In this document: in pieces, positions 46,891-61,837 of the stretch
How the letters are laid out: each line of letters begins with the position of its first letter
Position numbering within the stretch: position 1 is the stretch's first letter
Assembly (NCBI GenBank): GCA_902806565.1
Contig: CADCXA010000027.1
Coordinates: 620,001 to 684,000 of the forward strand
Direction: 5' to 3'
Source of the DNA: Hypoxylon rubiginosum
Taxonomy: Eukaryota; Ascomycota; Sordariomycetes; Xylariales; Hypoxylaceae
DNA length: 64,000 nucleotides
The notes under the pieces: model-generated
What the model saw: only the letters and a program-made list of their open reading frames with translations
What the model was told of the DNA's origin: nothing
The model's database searches: none
Program-made: the position numbers and the translations under genes

Positions 46891-49800
46891 AGTTAAGAAT
46901 TATTAATATAAAAATAAAACTTTATTATAATATATAATAATTATTTTATTTAATTTTATTAATTAAATATTTATACCGTTTTATTAATTTATAATTTTAA
47001 ATTAATAAACTAATTATTAATTATTTTTTATAATTTATTATTTAAAGATTTTTATTATAATTATTAATTTATTTAAAGTTACTTTAAATTTAATTAATAT
47101 AAAACATTGTTTATTAATTAAATTTAAATATTTATAACCGGAATTTAATATATATTTCACCGATTTAATTAAAGTTAAATATTTATATATATTATTATTT
47201 TTATTAAATAACTATTAATAATATTAAAATTAATTTTAAATAATTTATTATAATTAATAACTTTTAATATTAATTGTTTATTATTTTTATTATTTAAAGT
47301 TAATACCGTTTATTTTTTATTATTATAAATATTTATATATTATAGTAATATTATATTTTTATTTTTTAATAATTTTTAATATTAAATAAATAATATATTT
47401 TTTATTTAAATTTAATTATTATAAAAAAATTTATAAAATATAAATAATATCGATTTTATATTTTTTAATAACTTTATATATATTTTTAATTAATTACTTA
47501 AATTAAATAATATATATATTTTTATTTTTTAACTTATATTTTTTAATATAATAAATAAAAATATTTAAATTAAAGGTTAATAATTTAATAAATTTAAATT
47601 ATATTTTATTATTAATAAATTTAAAAATTAATTTATAATCTATAAATTAATAGATAATAAACTTTATTTAATTAATATTAAAATAATATTATTAATAAAT
47701 AATAGTTTTATATTTATTTTTTTTAATTAAAATAATATTAAATATAATATTATTTTTTTTAATGTTTTTAAAATATAAATATTAATATTAGTAAATTATA
47801 TTCGCTTTTTTAAATAATTAATAATTAAATATAATTAATTTAAATTCTTAATATTATTTTAAACTTATTTTAAATATAAACTTTTTATTTATTTTTTAAT
47901 TAATTTTTAGTTTTTTAAGTTTTAATAGTTATTATTATTATAAATTTAATAATATTAATTATTTTTTTAAATATATCCTTATTATTTAAGTTATAATTAA
48001 TTTTTTTATTAGTTAATTTATTATTATTTTTTTGATTTTTTTATTGTTTTTTTTATTTAAAGATTTTTAAATTATTATTGTTTTTTTATATTAACAGTTT
48101 TTAATATATAATATATTTAAGTTAGTTTAAAAATAGTAATTATTTAATTAAATATATTTTAATAATATATTTAATATTTTTAATTTTAATAATAATTAAT
48201 TAGTTAATAATAAAATTAATATAAGTTTAATTTTAATATAATTATTTTTTTTTAAATAAAATATTATATATTTAGTTTTAGCTGGTTATATAAACTTATA
48301 TAATTAATAAAATTTTTTTAACTATAAATAAAAAAATTATATAATATAAAACTAAAATTATATAATTATTTGTTATTTTTAATTTATAATTTAAATATAT
48401 TGGTAATAATTTTAATTTTAATTTAATTATATATTAAAAGTTTATAATTTTAAATAATAATTTATAATTTATTAAATATTATTAAATTATATAAAAGTTA
48501 TTTAAATTAATTTCTTTTATAATATATTTTAATTAAATTTAGTTATTATTTTATTTAATTTATATTAAATATTTATTAATTAATTTATTATTTAGTTTTT
48601 TAATTTCTATAATTTAAATGGTAATTATAATTAAATAAAATTTATATTGGTTTTTTTTTTTTTTAAAGATAGTTAATTTAAGTTTATAACTTTTTAATAT
48701 TAGGTTTATTTTATATATTAACTACGTTTAAATTAAAAATAATTAATTTAAAAATTATTTTTATATTAATTAAAAAAATAAAATAGATTTTAATAATTTT
48801 CTAATATTTAATTAATTATTTAAGTTATTTTTATAAGCTTAAATAAATATAATATTTATTTTTAATTTTTTTACTTATTAAATTTATAATTATAATTTAG
48901 TTTTTATTAATTAATATATTAATTTTTCTTTTATTAATAATTTTAATTTAAAAAGTTATATGTTTAATTTTACTATTAATAATTAATAAAAATATAATAA
49001 ATTATTTTAATAATTTATTATTAAAACCTTTTTTTTAAATAAACTAACCTAGTGTTATTTCTTACTTATAGTTATTATAATTAGTTTAAATTTAATAATT
49101 ATAATATAAATATTTATTTTTTTAATTTTTAAAATATATTTTTTATTATTTTTAATTAAAAAGGCCAGTTAATTTATTTTTTAAATCTATATTTATATAA
49201 TATATATAAATAATAAATTTTTTATTATAGCTTTTTTAATTAATTTAGTTTATTATAAATCCATTATAAATATTTTTTTTTTTATAAAAAAATTATATTT
49301 TAAATTATTTAATAATAATTTTTTATATTTAATTAATTTTTAAATTTATATTTACTTTAAATAAAAATATTATTTATAATTATAATTAAAAAAAATATAT
49401 TTATTAATTATATAATTATAATAAATAATTAATTAATTTAAAAGTTTTTATAAAACTATATAATTTTTTATTATATATTTTATTTTATTATAATTATAAT
49501 ATATAATTATATTATTATATTTTTTATAATTACTTTTATTTTTATTTTAACTTTATATTTATAAACTTAAATTTTATTTTATATTTCGTTAATTTTATAA
49601 ATATAATAGTTTATAAAATATATTTTATAATATTTAATATTATTATTTTATATTTTAATAGTATTTTTATTATTTTTATAGTTAAATATATATATTTATA
49701 AATTAATAAAATAATTATATTATTATTATAATAAAAATAATATAAAACGTCGGTATTTAATATGTTAAAAATGTAAGATAATAAAAAGATAAAATGTTTT

Positions 49801-51575
49801 TAAAGGTTTAATTAACTTAGTTTTAAATAAATTTATTTAGTATATTTATATTTGTTTTTAATATATTTATATTTAAAGTTTTAAATGTTAGTTTTATTTT
49901 TTATATAATCTTTTTATTTAATATTTAAGATTAATTATATAAATTAAATTATAAATTTATAAATTTAATTTTTTTATTTTATTATATTATTATGTTTATA
50001 ATAATTTTTATTATATTTTAATATATATATTTTTTTATAAATTTATATATTTAATTTATTTTTTTATTAAATACTAATTATATTTTAATTAAATTTTATA
50101 ATATTTAATTTTTAAGCGTTATATAACTTTTTATATTAAAATATTAATATATTTAATTTTAAAAGGTTTTTAATTAGTTTTTTATTATATATTTAACAAA
50201 ATTATTTATATGTTAAAAATATATTAAAATTAACTTTTTAATTTTATATTTAAAATAACTAATTTAGAATATTAATTTTAAATTATAATTTTTTATTATT
50301 ATAAGAAATTGTTATTTAAAAAGTTTTTTTATTTTTTTTTATTTTTTTTAACTTAATTTAAGTAGATTTAAATATTAAATTTAAGCGTTTTTTTTTAATC
50401 CGTAGTTAAAATAAATTAATTATTATTAATTTTTATTTTTATTAGTTATTAAATTAAAGAAATTATTTATTATAAAAAACTTTATATTATAAATATATTT
50501 TTTTAATAACTTTTTTAATATTTTAATAAAAATAAAATTTAATTTTTTTATAATAATAAGAAATTGTTTTATAGTAATAATTAATGTTAAATTTAAAAGT
50601 TAATTTATATTATTTAATATATTTAATTTAATTAAAACAGCTTTTAATTTTAATTTTTTTAAATTTTTTTTTAATTTTAATTTTTTTAGCTTTTTAACTA
50701 ATATTTTAATTTTTAACATTTTATTTACAGTTTTTAAAAGTTTAATTTAAAGCGTTTTTAAGGCAGGTTTTAAATTTATATTATATATTAAACCTTTTAT
50801 TAAAAGATTTTTTAATTACTTTATAATTATTATAATTTAATTATTTTTAATTTATAATAAATTAAATAATAAATTAAAATAAATTATTATAATAAAAATA
50901 ATTAATTTTAATGTTTAATAATTAATTTAAATTTAACTTTATATATATAATAAATTAATTTTAAAATCTATTTTTAGATTTTTATATTTTATAATAAAAA
51001 TAAATTAATTTTAGATTTTTTTAAAAAAAATATACTAATAAATAGAATTTATAAAATTAAAATAATTTTATAGCTAATTTAAAATTTAAATATATTTTTA
51101 TAATTAAAATAATTTAAATTAAGAATTTTTAAAAAAAATATATTAATAAGTTAATTTTATAAAATAATTAAAATTTAATATTATAATTTAAATTAAAAAA
51201 ATACACGTTATTTTTATATTATAATTAAAATTAAATTATTATAATAACCTTATATTTTAATATTAAAATTAAATAAAATATATAATATTATAAATTAATT
51301 TAATAATAATTAAATAATAATATATAATATTAATTATAATAAGTTTTTATTTAATTTAATTTATAATAATTTATAATTATAATAATTTTATATTAACTAA
51401 TAGTTTTTATATATTTTATGTTTTTTAAATATTAATAATTTTTTATAAATAATATATTAATTTAAAAAAAAAGTTCTTTTTTTATATATAATTAATTAAT
51501 TTAAAAATACTTTTATTAAAACCGTAATAAGAAATTAAAAAAACAATAAAATAAAAATTATAATTTTTATTATAA

Positions 51576-51756
51576 TATTAAATTTTAAAATAATTTTTTA
51601 AAAAAATAATATAATTTATTATTATAAAAACTTTAAAAATTAACTAATTATTTTTAATTTAAAAATTTATTTATATATAAACTATATAATTAAAATTAAG
51701 TTACTTTTTAATTAAATTTATTTAAACTTATTTTAAATATTTTTAAATATTTTATA
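51576..51756. repeat. Right long terminal repeat (181 bp)
   Basis: Partner of 40556-40736. It carries T or A at eight sites where the left copy keeps C or G, and keeps C at three sites (51644, 51704, 51727) where the left copy has T. The sequence directly following is the target duplication AAGT. Confidence 0.8.
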
Positions 51757-51760
51757 AAGT

Positions 51761-53207
51761 TTTAATTTTAATATAAATATAAGTAAAATATTAAAGGAAA
51801 ATTAAATCAGTATAAAAAAAAAAATATAACTTATAAAAAATAATACGTATTTATTAAACCAAATAAAATATAAGTAGAATATATATTATAATATACATTA
51901 AAAATTATAAGAATATTCCGCGATAATTTATAAGGAAAACTTATGGAATTAGAAATTAAGTAAGAACATGTAAATAAATGTATTTACTGCTACTACGATA
52001 TGCATGTATGAAGTGCATGACGGCGTGGCTGAGTGGCTGCGCGAGCGGCTCTTTTTAACGTGATCGCCTTTCGCCTTACGGACGCTGCAAGCGTTTAAGT
52101 TCCGACTTCCGGCCTCGATAGGAATTCTTATTGGCCTGTGCTGCAGCATCTGATAAGGTTAAACCGGGGAGATCCCACCTAGGACTTGGGTACATTTTGG
52201 TTCTTGTGGATACGAGGGCAGTGTTAATCCAATAGCAAACTGTCTAGCTAGGTAGGTATGGCCCTACGGTACGCTTTGGGATAATCCAGGTTGCACGGGT
52301 TGCACGTGAACGGCATCCACAGCTACAGAAACTCAAATGCTGAAAATACAAAATTTTCATTCGGACATCAGTGGGAAAAGCTTGAATATTGAAGCAATTG
52401 ATTTTTTCAATTTCATTGCACTTACCTAGATAGCTACTAGGGAGTATATTTTTCGGGGCAGCAAGGAAAGTAGGTACGTTCTATTAGTGATTGCCTGTTG
52501 CAATCTCAAAAGCCAAGGAATTAGCGACCTAAAGGGACCTAAAGTTACAGTGAGAAGATAAGGCGATAAGAAGAATTCCCCTGTCTTCGCCTGCTTCCTT
52601 ATTGCCCATCCCACCTACAGGCAGTCTTCCCAGCCTCCAATCCACTCCCTTTCTTTCCAAGAAAAGCCTCCGCAACCCCCCAAAAATATCCCCTAGCACG
52701 AACCACACGAAGGCCTGAAAACGCAAAAACGTACCACTAACGTACCACTGGCTGACCACTAAACATCTGCCGTGGATTAACCGAAGGGGTACGGTGTACG
52801 GGTACACTCGAGTAGCCAAGCCAAGCCCCAAGCCTAATTGTTTCTGATGGTTCTGCAGGGCGACTTAGCGACTTTCGATTTTAGCGAGTTAGCGACTCAG
52901 CACGGACGGAAAGGCCAAAGCTTTGATGGGTAATTGGCAGTGTAGACCCAGACACCTCACCAGGTAAGCCAGGCCTCGCACCTCCACAGTGCTACAAGTT
53001 ACAACCAACCACCAACCTCGCTCCGACCCTTCATTCCCATCAACTTATCGTAGCCGTAAATCATCGTCAATCCAATCTTTTCTTATCGGCCTTGTAGACG
53101 CACAAGGCAGTAACGCGGCTCAACAGAGACCGCCTCGGCGACGCCAACGGACAAAGGTCGACCGAATAAAATTATATCAATTCGGTCGCATGTAGTCACC
53201 AATTGCC
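51761..53207. other. Right flank of the retroelement and promoter of the demethylase gene
   Basis: The first ~200 bases (to about 51960) remain strongly AT-rich without belonging to the element, then composition returns to normal abruptly. At 52026-52110 there is a degenerate tRNA-like arrangement (see findings). The last kilobase should hold the promoter and 5' leader of the KDM4-type gene. No CDS supported. Confidence 0.5.
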
Positions 53208-56200
53208 ATGTCCGCCGAAGCGACCGCCGCAATGGCGTCTGCGCCCGATGCAGGTGCTGAGATGATTGAGGTCGACGTCGCAAATGCCCCGGCCAACAGC
53301 CATAACGACAACGATGCTTTTAAACCCCAACAACATGCCAAACCAACCGGCCTCCACTCACCGCCCGATAGTAACAGTGCAATGAAGTTGGACGGTAGCG
53401 ATGATTCCGAGCTGAGTGATTTGGACGATCCTTCCCTCGTCGACATCAACGTCAATTTGTCGCCTCCTCCACCCTCTACTCTTGCGGACCAAGACCACCC
53501 CCAAGAGCAGCCTCAGCAGGATGAGGAAGAAGAAGAAGACATTGGCGAGGTCGAACCCGCCGATTGGTCTGGCACCGTACCAATCTTCAAACCCGACATG
53601 CATCAGTTCAAGGATTTTAAGAAATTCGTACGACCCTTCCCTATTCTTACGTATTTGTCCGAATGCAACTCCCGCTGACCTGTTTTCGCAGATGACTAAA
53701 GTTGATCGCTATGGCATGAAGTCCGGTATTGTCAAGATTATCCCCCCCAAGGAATGGTCCGACCAGCGCCCTCCTCTCGATGACTTGATCAAGCAGATCA
53801 AGGTCAAAGAGCCTATCAAACAGGATATCATGGGGTCCAATGGTACTTATCGCCAGGTCAACATTCTACATCAACGTTCCTACAATATCCCACAGTGGCG
53901 CCAACTTTGCGACCAGAGCGAGCACCAACCCCCCGCCAGACGAGGTGAGAGGCGTGCCCAGGCTCCTCCTAGGCCGAAATTAGCCTCGTCTTCAGCTGCT
54001 ACTGACTCTAAGAGACGCGGGCGAGCTACACGAAGTAGGGCCAAGCGAGGCGCTGCGAAGGACAGCGCTGCTGACCAGGAAGATCGGCCAATGACGCCTG
54101 TGTCACCGAAACCGAACGAGGATATCGTTGAATCTGTAGAGCAGGATCCTGGCATGGATGTGGATGACGACGACGCTCCTCCTGTTGTCGGCCGGATGGG
54201 TGGTTCGAGGCAATCCAAGCCTAAAACGCAGTCTACATCCGCTCGAAGAAAGTACGCAAGACGAGAAGCATCTGCCAGGATTGATGAAGAAGCTTTCAGA
54301 GATTTCGATTATCGCATGGACATCTCCGACTACACACCCGAGAGGTGTGAAGAGTTGGAGCGTATATATTGGAAGACGCTTACTTACGCGCCGCCGCTGT
54401 ATGGTGCCGATCTTCCTGGAACGCTGTTCGATGATGACTGCGATATGTGGAACCTTAACAAGCTCCCAAATCTTCTCGACGTCCTAGGCACTAAGGTACC
54501 CGGTGTGAATACTGCGTACCTATACCTCGGCATGTGGAAGGCGACTTTCGCATGGCATCTCGAGGACGTTGATCTCTACAGCATCAACTACCTGCACTTT
54601 GGAGCTCCAAAACAGTGGTATAGCATCTCGCAGGGTGATGCGCGTCGGTTTGAAGCTGCCATGAAGAGCATCTGGCCGACGGAGGCTAAAGCCTGCGACC
54701 AGTTTCTACGACACAAGGCTTTCCTCATATCCCCAAACCATCTCCTGCAGTACTTTAACATCAAGGTCAACAAGTGTGTCTCCTATCCGGGAGAATTTGT
54801 CGTTACCTACCCGTACGGCTACCATTCCGGATACAATCTTGGATACAACTGTGCCGAAGCTGTCAACTTTGCCTTGGACTCGTGGATGCCAATGGGAAAG
54901 ATTGCGAAGAGATGTGAATGTGCCCAGGCTCAAGATAGCGTCTGGGTGGACGTATATGAGATCGAGCGAAAGCTCAGGGGCGAAGAAACGGAGTATGAAG
55001 AAACCGAGGATGAAGAGGAAGAGGAGGACGAGGATGATGACCTCGAGACTGGCGCTCCGACACCAACGTCTCATGTTGCGAGATTCAAACAGCCTGGACG
55101 GAAACGCAAACGGCCGGCAACCGACAAAGGACAGAAGAAGGCCAAGAAAATACGGCTCCGCGTTAAGAATCACGTCGAGCCTCCTTGCTGTTTGTGTCCT
55201 CACGATATACCGGGTCAGGAAGTACTGCCCACAAGTGATGGTCGCAAGGCCCATCGTATTTGTGCACTTTACGGACCGGAGACCTGGATCGAGACGGTTG
55301 AAGGCGAGGAAGTTGTTGCTAATGCGGATAGCATCAGCAAATCGCGCCTCGAGCTCAAGTGTCTGTATTGCCGTTCGAAGAGGGGAGCCTGCTTCCAATG
55401 TTCCCAGAAGAAATGTGCTCGATCCTATCATGCAACATGTGCGGCGGCTGCCGGGGTGTTGGTTGAGGAAGCCGACGTGCCGATTTTCGGTGAAGACGGA
55501 ACTGAATATAAGGATCGAGCCTATGAGTTCAGTTGCCGCTTCCATAGGACCAAGAGAGACAGGAAGCTCGATGGCGAGACGTTGGATAGCTGTCAGAAGA
55601 CCCGTCAATCAGCGGCTGATCTCAAAAAGGGGGACATCTGCCAGCTGCAATATTATCGTGGAGATATATTCGCTGGCGTCGTCGTGGAAAACAGGGCTGA
55701 TGAACAGACGTTACTCGTCGATGTTATTCCTCATGGGTACGGATTCTATGGTCAAGTCAATGCAAGGGCGCAATTGCTAACAGCATCTAGGGACCGAGTC
55801 GAAGTCGAATGGAAATGGCTACTACTGCCAGATCCAGCTGACTTCCATCTACCGAGAGCATCGGCAAACGCCATTCCTATGCCAACGTCACGAAAGGCCA
55901 AGGACAAGATCAACGCAACGAAGAGGGTACCGGAAGAGCTCCCACGTGCGGATGCGCCGTTCGTTGACGGGTTTACGTGGGCCGAATTCAATACCCATGA
56001 CCTCTGCACCAATAGGGCGCAAGCCAAGGTGGACCTTACCAAGGACAACCAGATCTGGTACTACCTTGGAAGGACGTCGACGGAAGCTCGCGCTCAGTAC
56101 ACGGAGGATCCAAATAAGCCGAAACACAACCCCAAGAGCAACTTTTTGGACACCCTACCGCGACCAGTTTTACCTGCTGTACAACCTAGAAAGTCGTACG

Positions 56201-58229
56201 GGTCTACGTTCACCCTGCAGACCCCAAGCACAGCAGGAGTGAGACCCGAGAAGCCGTATCAGTACAAGCCGAGGACTCCCATCACGCCAGCTTATGTTCA
56301 CTCTCCCTACACGGCCCAACAATTCGTTCCGACACCCTCCCCTTTCACCGCCCAGCAATTCATCCCGCCGCTCTATGCTTCGCAGCAGCATACACCGAAG
56401 CCAGCTACCTTGCCTCAACAGAGTGTACAGTATATCCCACAACAAGTTATACCGAAACCAAACGTCCCGTCTTCTCAACCAAGCAGTCAGAATCCTTCAC
56501 GACAATCTCTACCAAAACCAACCTCCATTTCTACTCCTCAACACAACAGTCACTATTCTGCCCAGCAATCTATTCTAAAGCCGGCATCTACGCCGCAGCA
56601 GAATGGACAAAACACTCCTCAGTCGACTGTACAGAAACCAGTTCCTATAGCTCGACCAACGCCCTCTAAGAGTGGACATACTCGAAACCGGTCTTCACTC
56701 AATGGCCAGAGTGGTCAGCCATTGGCATTCGGTTCGGACCATCGGTTTAGGACGCCGCCGTTTTCGTACGGGACTAGTCGAATCGACTCTGCCGCCAAGT
56801 CGCCCTTTAGCCATGGGTTTATGCAACCTCCTGGCCTTGGGCCGGCCCCGTCACCGCAGAATGGGCAGCTTTTCCAAGCTCAAGCTAGGGCCAGGTCTAG
56901 TTCGCTGGCATCTAACCGTTCGTTCGACACACCGATGACTTCGTCTGCCATCCGGCCGCCTTCTTCGGCGTCCGCTCAAGGGACTGTCGGAGAATCTCAG
57001 ATTTCCCAGCAGCAAAGTACCATTAAACAGCCGCGACCTAGTATTGTTCAGAAATATGCGTTCTTTCAAGTTCACCACAATAGGTATATCGACTCGCTTT
57101 ACTATACTCGTGTTTGAAGCTAACCGCTTTTAGGGATTCCACTAAATACCGGACGCCTTATGCTCACTGGGGTGGATTTACCAACGGTTACGAAGGAAAC
57201 CTGCGAGCTCATCTTATGAGGTCGCCTGAAGCGCTATTCGACATCAGAAGACGATCAAGTGGGTTTAGTACGGGCACTTCCAGCCTATCTTCTACTCCCC
57301 GCAATCCATTCAGTAATGGGATCTCGAGTAGTTACGATTTAAACCATCGTGCAACTACTTCGTCGAGCTACGTATCTCCTAATGCATTTTCAACAGCACA
57401 GAGGACAACGCCTTCAGTCTCTTTTGCGGCACCATACGGACAGCAAGAGTCTCAGCCTGCGTCAATGAATTGTGTCAATCCTTTAGATTTGAACGGGGGG
57501 TCTGTAGCGCAACTGCACCCAGCGATTCGAGCTCACTACGCCGCGATGTTGCAAAGGACGAATGCTGAAGCTCATAATCAGCAACTTAATACCGGTGCTA
57601 GAACAGCGACACCGGATCAACGCTCGATCCCGGTGGCTTCCCCATCGTCAGCCAATCCGCATCCTGCTTCGAATTTGCATACGGCGTCAGCCTCACCTGT
57701 GAACTCGGAGTTCCCGCAACGCGTTGACGATAACGGCACGTCGCCAGCTACGATGGACCAAAAATTACCTACATCGACGATCTCGAATTCTTCGACGAAA
57801 TCGACACCGGTTTTTAGACAAACGTATATCCCCCCTCCTCGACCGTGGGAAACATTGCGCAAGATGCAGACTCCGGTGCATCCCGTTCAACAACCTCAAC
57901 CTTTCGATCCTACGACTTTAGCTGTAGCCCCGCCGGCTACTATCCCGCATACATCAAGTCCGTTCGTTAACGGCGAACCCGTATATACAAGGCACACAGC
58001 TAGTCCAGGGCTGCAGCCCAGCAATGTAAGCGGACCTTTCTGGCAGAAGTTCCCGCAGACAATGCCTAACAGCAACAGCCTCATGCAACCGAATCAGATG
58101 GATTACGGGCGATTTCCGTACAGCCAGAACAGCCCGCGGTCGTTTATCCACTACCAGCCGAAAACGCCCAGCCTCCAGCAGCCGGAGAATACGAGCAGCC
58201 GTGGCCGGCCCAACCAGCCACAAAGCTAA
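53208..58229 (+). CDS. kdmA: KDM4/JMJD2-type histone lysine demethylase (JmjN, JmjC, extended PHD), 3 exons
   Basis: Fe(II)/2-oxoglutarate-dependent nuclear demethylase; KDM4 enzymes act on trimethyl H3K9 and H3K36. Exons: 53208-53627, 53692-57083, 57134-58229; 1635 aa as read. JmjN is about 124-165 (VPIFKPDMHQFKDFKKF joined across the intron to MTKVDRYGMKSGIVKI). The JmjC domain has the iron ligands His429 and Glu431 in WHLED, cofactor lysine Lys447 in APKQWY, and the third ligand His518 in GYHSGYN. A Lys/Arg-rich patch and an extended PHD finger follow (about 636-735: CCLC, HRICALYGPETW, CLYC, CFQC, SYHATC), then a Tudor-like segment (DICQLQYYRGDIFAGVV) and a long Gln/Pro/Ser-rich tail. An acidic-Glu stretch is at about 105-115. 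The stop at 58227 may be premature: another frame continues with coding character to 58393. The gene sits beside the RIP-mutated block, but with no functional link shown. Confidence 0.92.
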
Positions 58230-58393
58230 TGGCCACGGCTATGACCCCGATGCCTATGGTTTCTTCAGTCACGACGGCAACAAATGATCTTCCAGAGGTA
58301 CCAGACGAATCGATGGAGCTGATCGAGAGCATTATAAAGAATGCGCGACGAGTCAGCGATTCGTATTCTGATGCGGCAGCAAGAAGTGTTTGA
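58070..58393 (+). other. Open frame overlapping and extending the demethylase C-terminus
   Basis: In the frame shifted by two relative to exon 3, the sequence is open from 58070 to a TGA at 58391. It encodes EYEQPWPAQPATKLMATAM and, further on, LPEVPDESMELIESIIKNAR. This looks more like a conserved helical tail than the QPENTSSRGRPNQPQS end of the main frame. The main-frame stop overlaps an ATG of this frame (TAATG at 58227-58231). An unrecognised small intron or a single indel between 58070 and 58226 would connect them. Confidence 0.45.
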
Positions 58394-59349
58394 CGGGTGG
58401 CCGCTACCGGGTGGGGAAAGGATAAAAGAAGAGATGAAAATCGATGATACGGGAGATGAGCATGATGAAACCATGATATAATGGCGACTTAGGAGACCGC
58501 GGTTTCTAGGAGTTCGGTGTCGGTTTTACGAGAGCTTGCTCTCCGAGGTACTTGCACTTATTAGACCCAGTGCCTGCATAGGCTTTTCTTTCTTTTGGGT
58601 GGACACGCAAGATTCATGGAGTTGCGTCGCCTTCACTGTCCCCCTTTATTTTCTTCCCCCCTCTCTAAGCCAGTTGTACGTTTATAGGTGACTGGGTGGC
58701 AGGTGGGCAGGCTTCAGGGGCGTCAAACGGGTGTATAGTATGATAAGGCCACCAGCTAATAACTTCAGACCACCAGAGGTCCTTTAGCTTGCATTCAGTA
58801 CGATGATTTCAGATGATTCCTGTGGTCCTTGCAACCTATTACTATGAATTACCATGAATTGTGATTTCCAAGGGCGTAAGTGTAGATAGGTACATGTATT
58901 CCGTACCTACCTACAGTGCCATTTCGGCAACACATGTATCGGTTCCACGTCGGTACCTAAATTCCCACTGTAACTAAGTGCCCGGCTAGGTACTTATACA
59001 CTTCGGATTAACCTAAGTCGCTACTACATATGTAGGTAATGTTGCCGAAATGATACTTGAAAGGATGGATAGGTACATAGGTATCTCGTTTGATGCATGA
59101 ATATGTGTGACTGCCATTTGAGTGTAACGAGTAGGAAGGTGATACCCCGGATGTGGCTGATATGACTATATGCGGAAATAAGCTAATAGTGGGACACGGT
59201 TCTTGACTTTTTTTCTTCAGCCTCGCAGGCATCGGCTACCTACTGGAAAAAAAGAAAAAAAAACAGTTACAACCCTCAACCTTCAACACTCAACCACATA
59301 CGTACGCACGCCCTTCTTCCATCTCATCGGCGCAAAACAAAGAGCAATC
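58394..59349. other. Intergenic region demethylase - prp43
   Basis: About 0.95 kb. Several TAGGTA/TACCTA words (58888-58913, 58987-58993) and an A-rich run at 59246-59263 shortly before prp43. No gene supported. Confidence 0.6.

Positions 59350-61837
<2,488 letters not shown>

Larger units (their letters stand above)
40556..51756. mobile_element. RIP-destroyed LTR retrotransposon, 11.2 kb
   Basis: Two 181-bp direct repeats bound 10.8 kb of almost pure A/T DNA, and a 4-5 bp direct duplication (AAGT/AAAGT) lies immediately outside them: the architecture of a complete LTR retrotransposon. The left LTR begins TG; the right begins TA, as expected if G became A. Both end TA, as expected from CA after C became T. 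The interior has no ORF above the reporting length anywhere from 40070 to 51948, so no gag or pol product can survive. An A-rich, cytosine-poor stretch just before the right LTR (about 51531-51557) could be the remnant polypurine tract, which would put the element on the + strand; this is weak. Superfamily (Ty3 or Ty1) cannot be told. Nested insertions inside are possible. Confidence 0.75.

Noticed and set aside
40556..51756. Reading the A/T block as mitochondrial DNA inserted in the nucleus or as assembly contamination
   Set aside because: No mitochondrial gene, rRNA or tRNA pattern is visible, and the terminal direct repeats with a target duplication explain the block better.
40556..51756. 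Reading the A/T block as a regional centromere
   Set aside because: AT-rich RIP-affected DNA is typical of such centromeres, but sequence alone cannot show it and the block has discrete transposon ends; chromatin data would be needed.
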